From positions 372,001 to 436,000 of the forward strand of contig JAXLRU010000006.1 in NCBI GenBank assembly GCA_046330935.1: a stretch of 64,000 nucleotides of DNA, read 5' to 3'. Both the position numbers and the translations under genes were made by a program. Within the stretch, counting starts at the first letter, position 1. Every line of letters starts with the position of its first letter. This DNA comes from JAXLRU01 sp046330935 (GTDB lineage Bacteria > Actinomycetota > Actinomycetes > Actinomycetales > Kineosporiaceae). The notes below the pieces were generated by a model. The model was not told where the DNA came from and searched no databases. It saw nothing but the letters and a program-made list of their open reading frames with translations. Shown here piece by piece: positions 43,105 through 51,736 of the stretch.

Positions 43105-44307
43105 CTACCCCTGCTGCTCCGCCCAGCGACGCAGCTCCTCGGGGGTGAGCTCCCCGTCACCCAGACCCTCGAGGTCTTCCAGACCCTCCAGACCCTTGAG
43201 GGCGGACAGCCCGGACACCGCTCCCGAGACGGCGCCGTCGGCGGCGTCCACCTGCGCGGCCGGCGGCGCGACCACGGCGTCGGCGGTGTCGTCCACGTCC
43301 ACCACCAGCGCGGCACCCGCCGTCCGCGAGGCACCGCCGGTGAGCGCGCCCAGACCGGCGAGGTCCACGCGCACGCGGCGCAGGTGATCCTCGGCCACGA
43401 AGGCGCTGGCCCGCAGCGTCACGTCGGGCATGCGGTCCAGCCCTTCGCGGGCCTCCTTGAGGGCGGCCGCCGGGTCCCGCCCGGCCTCACCAGCGGAGGA
43501 CAGCAGCGAGCGGTAGGCGGGACGGTCGAGGACCTCCAGCAGCACGCGCGCGGCGTCCCGGGCCTTGACGGCGAGATCGACGCGGACCTCGTCGCCGTCG
43601 ATCCGCTCGACGGAGCTGACCTTGCCGCTCAGGGCCGATCGCAGGTCCGTGGCCAGCCGGGCGAGCAGCGCGGGATCCACGTCGGAGGGCAGCGCCTCCT
43701 GCCCCTCCCCCGCACCCTTCAGGGCCTCCGACACCCCGGGATCCGCGGCGAGCCGGGCGAGGTCGGCGCTGATCCAGCGCCCCTTCTCCAGCGACGTCGC
43801 GGGACCTTCGAGACCCGGAAGCCCCTTCGCGGCGGACCCGAGGTCGGTCGGGGTGCCGGTGAGGGAGGACAGCACCTTCTGGTCCACGCGGGCGTAGAGG
43901 ACGCCGTCGACGAGGCGCAGGACCAGGGCGTCCCCCTCCCGGGTGCTCACCGCGAGCTCGACGCTGCCCGCCTCCTTGAGGGCCTTCAGGGCGCCCGCGG
44001 CGTCGGTGGGCCGCGACGACGGCGAGGGCGTGGCGCCGAGGGACTGGGTCCCGGGCGGATCGACGGTCAGGCGGACGGACGCGCCGCGCAGGCGGGCGGC
44101 GTCCACGCCGGCACCGGGAAGCTCGGAGAGGCTGCCGGAGGGATCGTCGAGACTCACGGTGAACGAGGCGACCTGGGCGCGGCGGAGGTTCTCGAGGCCG
44201 TTGCGGGCACCGGCCCGCGCGTCCACCTCTCCACAGGCGGCCACTCCCCCGCCGACGACGCCGAGGGCGAGGAGGGCGGCGAGGCCGCGCGTGACGGGAC
44301 GGGACAT
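43105..44307 (-). CDS. Putative lipoprotein, LppX/LprG-like architecture
   Basis: The 400-residue protein starts at ATG 44307 with GAGGAG upstream. A signal with lipobox VAAC is followed by segments that alternate strands and helices (SFTVSLDDPSGSLSEL, GALKALKEAGSVELAV, VLYARVDQKVLSSLTG). Overall this resembles two-domain actinobacterial lipoproteins related to LppX/LprG and DUF6612-type carriers. The tail is rich in Gly/Leu/Glu (LKGLEGLEDLEGLGDGEL). Ligand unknown. It is the only gene between two regulated blocks, transcribed alone. Confidence 0.65.
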   Translation of the reverse strand: MSRPVTRGLAALLALGVVGGGVAACGEVDARAGARNGLENLRRAQVASFTVSLDDPSGSLSELPGAGVDAARLRGASVRLTVDPPGTQSLGATPSPSSRPTDAAGALKALKEAGSVELAVSTREGDALVLRLVDGVLYARVDQKVLSSLTGTPTDLGSAAKGLPGLEGPATSLEKGRWISADLARLAADPGVSEALKGAGEGQEALPSDVDPALLARLATDLRSALSGKVSSVERIDGDEVRVDLAVKARDAARVLLEVLDRPAYRSLLSSAGEAGRDPAAALKEAREGLDRMPDVTLRASAFVAEDHLRRVRVDLAGLGALTGGASRTAGAALVVDVDDTADAVVAPPAAQVDAADGAVSGAVSGLSALKGLEGLEDLEGLGDGELTPEELRRWAEQQG

Positions 44308-44990
44308 GGCTGATCTCCTCGACGTCGGCGAACCGTCGGGTCGCAGCCCGGCGGCAGGCGGTGGTGCGCAAGGCAGGACGCGCGGGGCTCGGCGTGCGTT
44401 CCCCCCGATCACCCGGGGAGACCGGTCACCGTGCGCACCCAATGGTCACCTATTGTCACGATACCGTGGATCGCCCGCGACGGCCCCGGTCGTCACCCTT
44501 CCGGCGGGCACCCCCGGCCGCTCCACCGCATCGCAACCGAGGCCACGCCCCGGCCGTTGACCGCGCACGGGGGGCCGCTCGGCTGATGTCGCGTGACGCC
44601 GCTCACGACGGCCACGAGGACGCAGCGTGTCCGCCGCGAGCGAGAGGGACGACACAGCGTCACGACAACGTGCCTCGAGGCAGAGAAGACCGCCCAGAAG
44701 GTACACCTGCGCAACCGATCAAGCGAAGGACCTTCGTTCCCTCGTCATTGCACTGTGACCTACCTCATGGTTGCATGGCCCGCGCTCGGACGGTCAGGGC
44801 TGGACCGTCGCTCGATCGCCGCGTGCACGGGAGCCGCACGCAGGGTGACCGAGGACAGCCGCGCGACACATCGCGCGGCCATTCGTGCGCGGCCATGCCC
44901 TCCGCGCCGACCGCAGTGCCGAGCGCACTCGCGAGACCCACTTCCGCGTCGGTCCGTCCTGCCCGGGGACCGCCGCACCGAAAGGACACG
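44308..44990. promoter_or_regulatory. 683-bp control region upstream of the LPMO cluster
   Basis: This stretch has no convincing gene. It holds two perfect palindromes, TGCCTCGAGGCA (44671-44682) and CGAAGG-A-CCTTCG (44724-44736), and TTGCAC (44749-44754) that could be a -35. The CGAA...TTCG form resembles the sites before the xylanase gene, so the carbohydrate genes may share a regulator. The divergent lipoprotein promoter lies at the left end. Confidence 0.4.
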
Positions 44991-46916
44991 ATGGCGAACA
45001 TCCGACGCCGCCTGGCGGTCTCCACGGCCGCGGCGATGCTGCTGGGAACAGGGGTCGTCCTGTTCTCGACCGAACCCGCGCTCGCCCACGGCGCGAACAT
45101 CGCTCCCGGCTCGCGCACCTACCTGTGCTTCCAGAACGGCGGCGGGGCCGGCGACATCAAGCCCACGAACCCCGCCTGCGCGGCCGCGGTGGCCAGCAGC
45201 ACCACCCAGCCCCTGTGGGACTGGTACGGCGTGCTGCGCTCCGACGGCGCGGGTCGGATGGCCGGCTTCATCGACGACGGCTCCCTGTGCTCCGGCGGCA
45301 ACCCCAAGTACGCCGACTACGACGCACCGCGCGCGGACTGGCCGCTCACCCGCCTCACCGGCGGCGCCAAGTGGACCTTCCGCTACAACGCGTGGGCCCC
45401 GCACCCCGGCCAGTTCCGCCTCTTCGTCACCAAGGACGGCTTCGACCCCACGCAGCCGCTGAAGTGGTCGGACCTGGAGTCCGCGCCGTTCAGCACCTGG
45501 GACGAGACGGTCCCCAACGCGGCCGGCGAGTACTTCTGGGACGTCACCCTGCCGAACAAGACCGGCCGCCACATCATCTACTCGGTGTGGGCGCGCACGG
45601 ACAGCAAGGAGACGTTCTACAACTGCTCCGACGTCGTGTTCGACGGCGGCAAGGGTGAGGTCGACTACAACCCGAAGGTCGACACCACCTCGCCCACGAA
45701 GACCACGAGCACGACGAAGACCTCGAGCACGACCACGACCAGCACCACCACCAGCTCCTCGGGTGGCGCCACCAGCTGCGCGGCGACCTACACGGTCAGC
45801 GACGAGTGGAACAAGGGCTTCCAGGCCAAGCTCACGGTGAAGAACACCGGCTCGGCCGAGCTGAGCTCCTGGAAGGCCGCCTGGACCTACGCCGACGGGC
45901 AGAAGGTGACGCAGTTCACCGGCGCGAAGGTCGTGCAGTCGAACAAGAACGTCGTCGTCACCCCCACGAAGAGCAGCGGGGCCCTGGCCGCCGGCGCCAG
46001 CCTGACGGCGTCGATCACCGGCACCTGGAAGGGCACCAACAGCGTCCCGTCCGTCACCTGCACGCCCGCCGGCGTCAAGACGACGAAGACCAAGACGACC
46101 AAGGTCAAGACCACCAAGACCAAGTCGACCAAGTGCAAGAACGCCAAGAAGTGCACGACGACGACGAAGCCGCCGACGACGAGCACCGGGCCGACGACGA
46201 CGACCACCACCACCACGACCAAGCCCACCCCGACCGTCACGGGCGCCCTGCTCAACGACGGCTTCGAGAGCCAGGCCGGTGGCGCCCTGGGCGGCGGCTG
46301 GACGTCCTTCGCCCGCAGCTGCCCCGGCCAGGGCACGGCGACGATCGACACGACCACGGCCCACTCGGGCAGCAAGTCGCTGAAGATCACCGGCGTGGCC
46401 GGCTACTGCAACCACATCATGGCCAAGGCTCCGGTGAACCCCAGCTCGGCCGGGAGCACGTTCTTCGTGCGCGCCTACATCAAGCACACGACGGCCCTGC
46501 CCCCCTCGCACACGACGTTCATCGACATGACCGACGCCAACGACAACGGCAAGTCGCTGCGCATCGGCGGCCAGAACTCGGCCCTGCAGTGGAACCGCGA
46601 GTCCGACGATGCCACGCTGCCCGCGCAGAGCCCGACCGGCGTCGCCCTGAGCAAGCCCCTGCCCACCGGTGACTGGCAGTGCTTCGAGTTCTCGGTGGAC
46701 AGCTCCGGCAAGGCCATGACCTGGCTGAACGGCACCGAGGTCGCCGGTCTCACCGCCGACGGCGTGAAGACCAGCAACGTCGACGACCAGTGGTTCAACA
46801 AGTCCTGGTCGCCGAAGATCACCGAGATCGGCTTCGGCTGGGAGAGCTACGGCGACGGTGCCGACACTCTCTGGTACGACGACATCGCGATCGGCAGCAG
46901 CCGGATCGGCTGCTGA
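44991..46916 (+). CDS. AA10 LPMO with CBM2 and C-terminal Cip1-like domain
   Basis: The 641-residue secreted enzyme has a signal peptide ending ALA, so mature His1 (HGANIAPG) and the second His (WAPHPGQF) form the copper histidine brace. The AA10 domain spans about 33-220 and ends in NCSDVVFDGGKGEV. A Thr/Ser linker, a CBM2 (about 255-350, SDEWNKGFQAKLTVKNTGSA) and a Lys/Thr linker with a Cys pair (KCKNAKKC) follow. The C-terminal 220 residues (NDGFESQAGG, AHSGSKSLKI, LQWNRESDD, WYDDIAIGSS) resemble Cip1, a fungal cellulose-induced lyase-like protein. AA10-CBM2-Cip1 in one chain is unusual. ATG 44991 has AAAGGA upstream. Confidence 0.88.
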   Translation: MANIRRRLAVSTAAAMLLGTGVVLFSTEPALAHGANIAPGSRTYLCFQNGGGAGDIKPTNPACAAAVASSTTQPLWDWYGVLRSDGAGRMAGFIDDGSLCSGGNPKYADYDAPRADWPLTRLTGGAKWTFRYNAWAPHPGQFRLFVTKDGFDPTQPLKWSDLESAPFSTWDETVPNAAGEYFWDVTLPNKTGRHIIYSVWARTDSKETFYNCSDVVFDGGKGEVDYNPKVDTTSPTKTTSTTKTSSTTTTSTTTSSSGGATSCAATYTVSDEWNKGFQAKLTVKNTGSAELSSWKAAWTYADGQKVTQFTGAKVVQSNKNVVVTPTKSSGALAAGASLTASITGTWKGTNSVPSVTCTPAGVKTTKTKTTKVKTTKTKSTKCKNAKKCTTTTKPPTTSTGPTTTTTTTTTKPTPTVTGALLNDGFESQAGGALGGGWTSFARSCPGQGTATIDTTTAHSGSKSLKITGVAGYCNHIMAKAPVNPSSAGSTFFVRAYIKHTTALPPSHTTFIDMTDANDNGKSLRIGGQNSALQWNRESDDATLPAQSPTGVALSKPLPTGDWQCFEFSVDSSGKAMTWLNGTEVAGLTADGVKTSNVDDQWFNKSWSPKITEIGFGWESYGDGADTLWYDDIAIGSSRIGC

Positions 46917-46950
46917 TCCACCACGGCCGGTGACCAACCGGCCACCCGCC

Positions 46951-46987
46951 GTCGGCCGCGCACGGGAGCTCCCCGGGCGCGGCCGAC
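46951..46987 (+). terminator. Hairpin between LPMO 1 and LPMO 2
   Basis: GTCGGCCGCG (46951-46960) pairs with CGCGGCCGAC (46978-46987), 35 bp past the stop of the first LPMO gene. A smaller stem, GGCCGGT/ACCGGCC, lies before it. They may end or attenuate transcription between the tandem genes. Confidence 0.5.
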
Positions 46988-47114
46988 CGTGGTTCCCCAC
47001 CGCGACGGCCGACGACGTCCGCCGCGGACGAACCGCGAATCCTCGACCAGCGGGGCGCGCCCGGCGCCCCGCCTGGCGGCGACGACGCCGCCGGAGGCCG
47101 AAAGGAGAACTGCT

Positions 47115-48365
47115 GTGAAGCTCACCCGCAGACTGCTGGGGCTCGGCGCCGCCGCCGCGCTCACCGCAGGTGCCCTCTCCGCGCTGCAGACCTCACCGGC
47201 GCAGGCGCACGGGGCCATGATGATCCCCGGCAACCGGACCTACCTGTGCTGGGAGGACGGCCTGCTCCCCCAGGGCGGGATCAGCAACACCAACCCCGCC
47301 TGCGCGGCCGCCGTCGCCAAGAGCGGTCCGAACTCCCTCTACAACTGGTTCGCGCAGCTGCGCTCCGACGGAGCCGGCCGCACCGTCGGCTTCATCCCCG
47401 ACGGCAAGCTGTGCTCGGCCGACGCCAAGGTCTACGACTTCTCGGGCTTCGACCTCGCCCGCGACGACTGGCCGGTCACCCACCTGACCTCGGGGGCCAA
47501 CCTCGACTTCAACTACAGCAACTGGGCCGCCCACCCCGGCACGTTCTACCTGTACGTGACGAAGGACGGGTTCGACCCGACGAAGCCGCTGGGTTGGGGC
47601 GACCTGGAGTCCGAGCCGTTCGCGGCGATCACCAACCCGCCGCAGAAGGGCAGCGTCGGCAGCCAGGACGGCCACTACTACTGGACGACCAAGCTGCCCA
47701 GCAACAAGAGCGGGCGCCACATCATCTACTCGGTGTGGTCGCGCTCGGACAGCACGGAGACCTTCTACAACTGCTCCGACGTCGTGTTCGACGGCGGCAA
47801 GGGTGAGGTCACGGGCATCCGCGGCAGCTCGCCGGCGCCCACCACCACCTCCCCCAAGCCCACCACCTCCTCGCCGGTGCCGACGACGAGCTCGCCCGTG
47901 CCCACGACGTCCTCGCCGGTCCCGACCACCTCGAAGCCCGTCACCACGAAGAAGGGCAACGTGAAGACGGTCAAGAAGTGCAAGACCGGCAAGAACGGCA
48001 AGAAGACCTGCAAGACGATCACGAAGACGGTGAAGAAGAACGCCGCGCTGCCCGCCCGGGTGGCCGGTGCGGCCTGCGTGGCGGACGTCTCCGTGGTCAA
48101 CGCGTGGCCCGGCGGCTACCAGGCCGTCGTCCGCGTGACGAACAACGGCACCACCGACCTCACGTCGTGGACGGCGTCCGGCGGCAGCTCCGCCGGAGTC
48201 ACCCAGGTCTGGGGCGGGCCGACCGCGACGGCGACCTCCTCGTCGTCGGGCCTGAGCGTGACGGCGACCCGCGGCACCACGCTGGCCGCCGGCACGTCCG
48301 TCAGCACCGGTGTCGTCGCCTCGGGCGCCCCCTCGGTGGGCGCGCTCACCTGCTCGGCAGGCTGA
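47115..48365 (+). CDS. AA10 LPMO with CBM2-like C-terminal domain (second of three)
   Basis: The 416-residue protein starts at GTG 47115 with AAAGGAG upstream. The signal peptide ends AQA before His1 (HGAMMIPG), and the second copper His is in WAAHPGTF. AA10 spans about 34-220, followed by a repeated linker (four PTTSSPV units). A basic stretch with a Cys pair (KKCKTGKNGKKTCKT) and a short CBM2-like domain (VNAWPGGYQAVVRVTNNGT) close it. It should oxidise chitin or cellulose. It resembles the third LPMO in all three parts, so those two arose by duplication. Confidence 0.88.
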   Translation: MKLTRRLLGLGAAAALTAGALSALQTSPAQAHGAMMIPGNRTYLCWEDGLLPQGGISNTNPACAAAVAKSGPNSLYNWFAQLRSDGAGRTVGFIPDGKLCSADAKVYDFSGFDLARDDWPVTHLTSGANLDFNYSNWAAHPGTFYLYVTKDGFDPTKPLGWGDLESEPFAAITNPPQKGSVGSQDGHYYWTTKLPSNKSGRHIIYSVWSRSDSTETFYNCSDVVFDGGKGEVTGIRGSSPAPTTTSPKPTTSSPVPTTSSPVPTTSSPVPTTSKPVTTKKGNVKTVKKCKTGKNGKKTCKTITKTVKKNAALPARVAGAACVADVSVVNAWPGGYQAVVRVTNNGTTDLTSWTASGGSSAGVTQVWGGPTATATSSSSGLSVTATRGTTLAAGTSVSTGVVASGAPSVGALTCSAG

Positions 48366-48389
48366 TCAGAGGGTCGTCTCGTCCCCTCG

Positions 48390-48422
48390 GCGGGCCCGGT
48401 CGGACCATCCGGCCGGGCCCGC
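48390..48422 (+). terminator. Hairpin between LPMO 2 and LPMO 3
   Basis: A 14-bp stem (48390-48403 and 48409-48422, one G-T) with a 5-nt loop lies 24 bp after the second LPMO stop. The third gene has its own upstream segment with GAAGTTTGCGAAAG, so it can have its own promoter. Confidence 0.65.
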
Positions 48423-48544
48423 ACCGTCTCCTCCTTGCCAAGACTGTTGAAGTTTGCGAAAGTCCCGTGCGAGAGCGCGGCGACCGACGGTGGCGCCGTG
48501 CGCGACCGGCCTGCGTCGAGGCGGCCGGGCGAGAGGAGAGCCCC

Positions 48545-49801
48545 GTGAGAGTCGTCCGTCGCGGAATCGGGGTCGGCGTCGCCGCCGCCCTCGCCGCCGC
48601 CGCCCTGGCAGCAACCGGCGCTTCCCCCGCCCAGGCCCACGGCGCGGCCATGGTCCCCGGCGCGCGCACGTGGATGTGTTGGAAGGACGGGGTCTCGCCC
48701 ACGGGGGAGCTCACGTTCACCAACGCCGCGTGCGCCGCCGCGGTCGCGAAGAGCGGGACCTCCGCCATCTACAACTGGTTCGGGGTGCTCCGCGCCGACG
48801 GCGGCGGCCGCACCACGGGCTTCATCCCCGACGGCAGCCTCTGCTCCGGCGCGGCGAAGAACTTCGACTTCTCCGGATTCGACCTGCCCCGCGACGACTG
48901 GCCGCTGACGCACCTGACGGCGGGCGCGAACCTGGACATCCAGTACAACAACTGGGCGGCGCACCCCGGCACGTTCAAGCTCTTCGTGACCAAGGACGGG
49001 TTCGACCCGACCAAGCCCCTGGCGTGGAGCGATCTCGAGGAGACGCCGTTCTCCGAGGTGAAGGACCCGCCCCAGGAGGGCCGCGTCGCCACCGAGGACG
49101 GGCACTACTACTGGACGGCCAAGCTGCCGGCCAACAAGACCGGCCGCCACATCATCTACTCGCTGTGGGTGCGCTCCGACAGCACCGAGAACTTCTACGG
49201 CTGCTCCGACGTCGTGTTCGACGGCGGCAAGGGCGAGATCACGGGCATCCGGGGCACCTCCCCCAACCCGACGACGTCGCCGACCCCCACGACGAGCTCC
49301 CCCGAGCCGACCACGAGCGACCCCGCGCCGACGACGAGCGACCCCACGCCGACGAAGAAGACCACCAAGGTGCGCTCGACCAAGAAGGCGTCGGTCAAGA
49401 AGGTCACCAAGACCGTCAAGACCTGCAAGACGGGCAAGAACGGCAAGCCCACCTGCAAGACGGTCACCAAGGTCGTCAAGACCACCGTCAAGGGCAAGGG
49501 CGCTGTCGCGGGGGCGGCCTGCACGACCGACCTGGCCGTGACCAATGCCTGGGGCAGCGGCTACGAGGGCGTCGTGACCGTGACGAACACCGGCACGCAG
49601 GCCCTGAAGGGCTGGTCGGCGACCGTCGGTGGCCTCTCGCGCGGCCTGACCCAGACGTGGGGCGCCGACGTCCGCGCGTCGGCGTCGGGGCTGCTCGTCG
49701 ACGCCGGCACCGCCGACCTCGCACCCGGCGCCTCGGTGCGCGCAGGGTTCGTCGCCTCCGGCGCGCCCGCGGTGGGCGCGCTGACCTGCTCGGCGGGCTG
49801 A
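48545..49801 (+). CDS. AA10 LPMO with CBM2-like C-terminal domain (third of three)
   Basis: The 418-residue protein starts at GTG 48545 with AGGAGA upstream. The signal peptide ends AQA before His1 (HGAAMVPG), and WAAHPGTFKLF carries the second copper His. The catalytic domain (about 32-220) ends in GCSDVVFDGGKGEI, then a PTTS linker and a basic stretch with a Cys pair (KTCKTGKNGKPTCKT). The final domain (VTNAWGSGYEGVVTVTNTGT to VGALTCSAG) ends like LPMO 2. Surface residues differ among the three LPMOs, suggesting different substrates. Confidence 0.88.
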   Translation: MRVVRRGIGVGVAAALAAAALAATGASPAQAHGAAMVPGARTWMCWKDGVSPTGELTFTNAACAAAVAKSGTSAIYNWFGVLRADGGGRTTGFIPDGSLCSGAAKNFDFSGFDLPRDDWPLTHLTAGANLDIQYNNWAAHPGTFKLFVTKDGFDPTKPLAWSDLEETPFSEVKDPPQEGRVATEDGHYYWTAKLPANKTGRHIIYSLWVRSDSTENFYGCSDVVFDGGKGEITGIRGTSPNPTTSPTPTTSSPEPTTSDPAPTTSDPTPTKKTTKVRSTKKASVKKVTKTVKTCKTGKNGKPTCKTVTKVVKTTVKGKGAVAGAACTTDLAVTNAWGSGYEGVVTVTNTGTQALKGWSATVGGLSRGLTQTWGADVRASASGLLVDAGTADLAPGASVRAGFVASGAPAVGALTCSAG

Positions 49802-49827
49802 ACGGCCCGCCCTGCCCCGGACGACAC

Positions 49828-49862
49828 GAGGCCCCGGCACCCTTGACGGGTGCCGGGGCCTC
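49828..49862. terminator. Bidirectional hairpin after the LPMO cluster
   Basis: A perfect 15-bp stem (49828-49842 and 49848-49862) with a 5-nt loop lies between LPMO 3 and the convergent small Cys-rich gene ending at 49925. Confidence 0.8.
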
Positions 49863-49924
49863 GCTCGTGCAGCTCGTGCGCCGCGCGTGCGGCGGGGGTG
49901 GCGGAGGAGGAACCTCGCGGGCGG

Positions 49925-50035
49925 TCAGTCGGCGTCGAGCCCGTGGCAGACGGTGCCGTCGCAGCCCTCCCCGCTGCAGTGGCAGACGTCGCACATCGCT
50001 TCGCAGGTGACCTGTTCGGCTTCGACGGTGGGCAT
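49925..50035 (-). CDS. Small Cys-rich peptide, metallothionein-like
   Basis: The 36-residue ORF starts at ATG 50035 with AGGAAGGGA about 8-10 nt upstream. It has six Cys in 20 residues (spacing C-x3-C-x2-C-x-C-x4-C-x4-C) and a His between Cys, with acidic ends. The CHC...C pattern recalls copper or zinc metallothioneins such as mycobacterial MymT, though it is shorter. It lies next to three copper enzymes; a copper-handling role is inference. An ISL3 element sits 50 bp upstream and may have removed its promoter. Confidence 0.5.
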   Translation of the reverse strand: MPTVEAEQVTCEAMCDVCHCSGEGCDGTVCHGLDAD

Positions 50036-50084
50036 GACCGCGTTCCCTTCCTCGTGGCGTCCGGCACGCGCGGCGGCCTTTCCG

Positions 50085-51518
50085 GGCTCTTCGGATTTGA
50101 GCGTGATCGGGCCCGTGTGAGGGGGCTCGTGGTCCTGCGCTGAGATGGGTGTTGCTGAGGCACTCATCGAGATCGAAGGACCACGAGCCGTGGACAACCT
50201 ATGGGCTCGCCGCGGGATGCGGCGAGTGTGCTGTTCGACCTGCCCGGGTACCGCGTGGTGAGCGCGGTCGACCTGCCCGGAGGCGGCCGGGAGGTGGTGA
50301 TCGCCTCCGTCGAGGGCGAGGCGGGCTGCCCGACCTGTGGGGTGCTCTCGGGGCGGGTCCATCAACGGACCCGACAACGGCTGCGCGACGTTCCGGTCGC
50401 CGGCCACGTACGGGTGGTCCTGATCCGGCGGCGCTTCGCCTGTGTGGAGCAACGCTGTCCGAGGCGGACGTTCGCGGAGGTCACCGGGCAGGTCCCGGCC
50501 CGGGCCAGGACCACCGCCCGCCTGCGGGAGCAGCTGCTCACCGCGGTCCTGGCCGGGCGGTCCGTCGCCGAGGTCGCCGCCTCGTACGGGGTGTCGTGGT
50601 GGACGGTCCAGGCCGTCCTCAACGCCGCCGCCCTGCTCGGCATCGACCCCGACGCGGCCAGCCCGCGGCGACTGGGCATCGACGAGCACCGCTACCGGTC
50701 GGTGCGGTACTGGCGCGACGAGCACGGCACCTGGCGCCGGTACGAGCCCTGGATGTCGACGATCGTCGACGTCGACACCGGGGGCGTCCTCGGCGTGGTC
50801 GACGGACGCGGCGCCGCCGGGGTCGCTGCGTGGCTGGCGGCCAGGCCGCAGGAGTGGCGGGACCGGATCGAGGTCGTCGCGATCGACCCCTCTGCGGCGT
50901 TCCGCGCCGCACTACGTGACCAGCTCCCGCAGGCGGCGGTCAGTGTCGACGCGTTCCACCTGGTCAAACTCGCCAACGACACCCTGACCCGGGTCCGGCA
51001 GCGCCTCACCCGCCAGACCAAGGGCCGCCGCGGCCGCGGGATCGACCCGGTCTGGACCAACCGGCGACTCCTGCTTCGCGCTGGGGACACCCTCAGCCCA
51101 GCCGGCCTGGCCCGGCTCCGGGCGACGTTCACCGCCGACGACCCCACCCAGGAGATCGCCGCCGCGTGGGCGGTGAAGGAACGCCTCCGCCACCTCCTCC
51201 ACGCCACCACCCTCACCGACCTCGACCACCGTCGGGACCTGTTCACCGACGCCGTCACCGCGGCCGCGATGCCCGAAACGGACCGGCTCGCCGCGACCAT
51301 CACCACCTGGTGGCCCGCCATCGAAGTCCTCGTCATCACCGGCGTCACCAACGCCCGCACCGAAGCCGCCAACACCACCATCAAGCAGATCAAGCGCACC
51401 GGCCGCGGCTACCGCAACCCCCACCACTACAAGACCCGTATCCTCCTCGCCAACGCCGCCCCGACGGCAGCGTGAACACCCAGATCAACACAGACATCAC
51501 GCTGAAATCCGAAGAGCC
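50085..51518. mobile_element. ISL3-family insertion sequence, 1434 bp, with 8-bp target duplication
   Basis: Inverted repeats starting GGCTCTTCGGATTT (50085 onwards and ending 51518) match at 22 of 23 positions. The target duplication CCTTTCCG is perfect (50077-50084 and 51519-51526), and 8 bp is the length expected for ISL3. Perfect flanks suggest recent, single insertion. Confidence 0.93.
50201..51475 (+). CDS. ISL3-family transposase
   Basis: The 424-residue protein has an N-terminal zinc-finger (CPTCG and CVEQRCPRRTF), a helix-turn-helix (SVAEVAASYGVSWWTVQAVL) and the ISL3 DDE core: GIDEHRYR, VVAIDPSAAFRAAL and VSVDAFHLVKLAN, then TNARTEAANTTIKQIKR with the Glu. It looks intact and probably active. 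Confidence 0.93.
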   Translation: MGSPRDAASVLFDLPGYRVVSAVDLPGGGREVVIASVEGEAGCPTCGVLSGRVHQRTRQRLRDVPVAGHVRVVLIRRRFACVEQRCPRRTFAEVTGQVPARARTTARLREQLLTAVLAGRSVAEVAASYGVSWWTVQAVLNAAALLGIDPDAASPRRLGIDEHRYRSVRYWRDEHGTWRRYEPWMSTIVDVDTGGVLGVVDGRGAAGVAAWLAARPQEWRDRIEVVAIDPSAAFRAALRDQLPQAAVSVDAFHLVKLANDTLTRVRQRLTRQTKGRRGRGIDPVWTNRRLLLRAGDTLSPAGLARLRATFTADDPTQEIAAAWAVKERLRHLLHATTLTDLDHRRDLFTDAVTAAAMPETDRLAATITTWWPAIEVLVITGVTNARTEAANTTIKQIKRTGRGYRNPHHYKTRILLANAAPTAA

Positions 51519-51686
51519 CCTTTCCGCCGGTGGAGCGGCCCGTGGACGTGCCTCCACCTTGCCCCGCGACAGGGCGGCACCGCCGGGATTTTCGTCCGGG
51601 CCACCGCGATGAGGCGCGGGTCACACCGCGCCAGGCGCGCCCGTCCCGCCCGCGCGACGACGAACGTCCCGCTCTCGACGACCGGC

Positions 51687-51736
51687 GGATCAGGAGCCCA
51701 GCAGGATCAGGAGCCCGGCCGGATCAGTAGCCCGGC
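51687..51736. repeat. Three 17-bp tandem repeats at the HDOD gene's stop
   Basis: GGATCAGGAGCCC-type units start at 51687, 51704 and 51721 with a period of 17 bp. The last unit carries the stop codon of the HDOD gene. A 17-bp period breaks the frame, and each unit supplies TGA on the coding strand. Confidence 0.7.

Noticed and set aside
51687..51736. Short repeats as a CRISPR array
   Set aside because: Period is 17 bp without spacers and only three units; no cas genes in the window.
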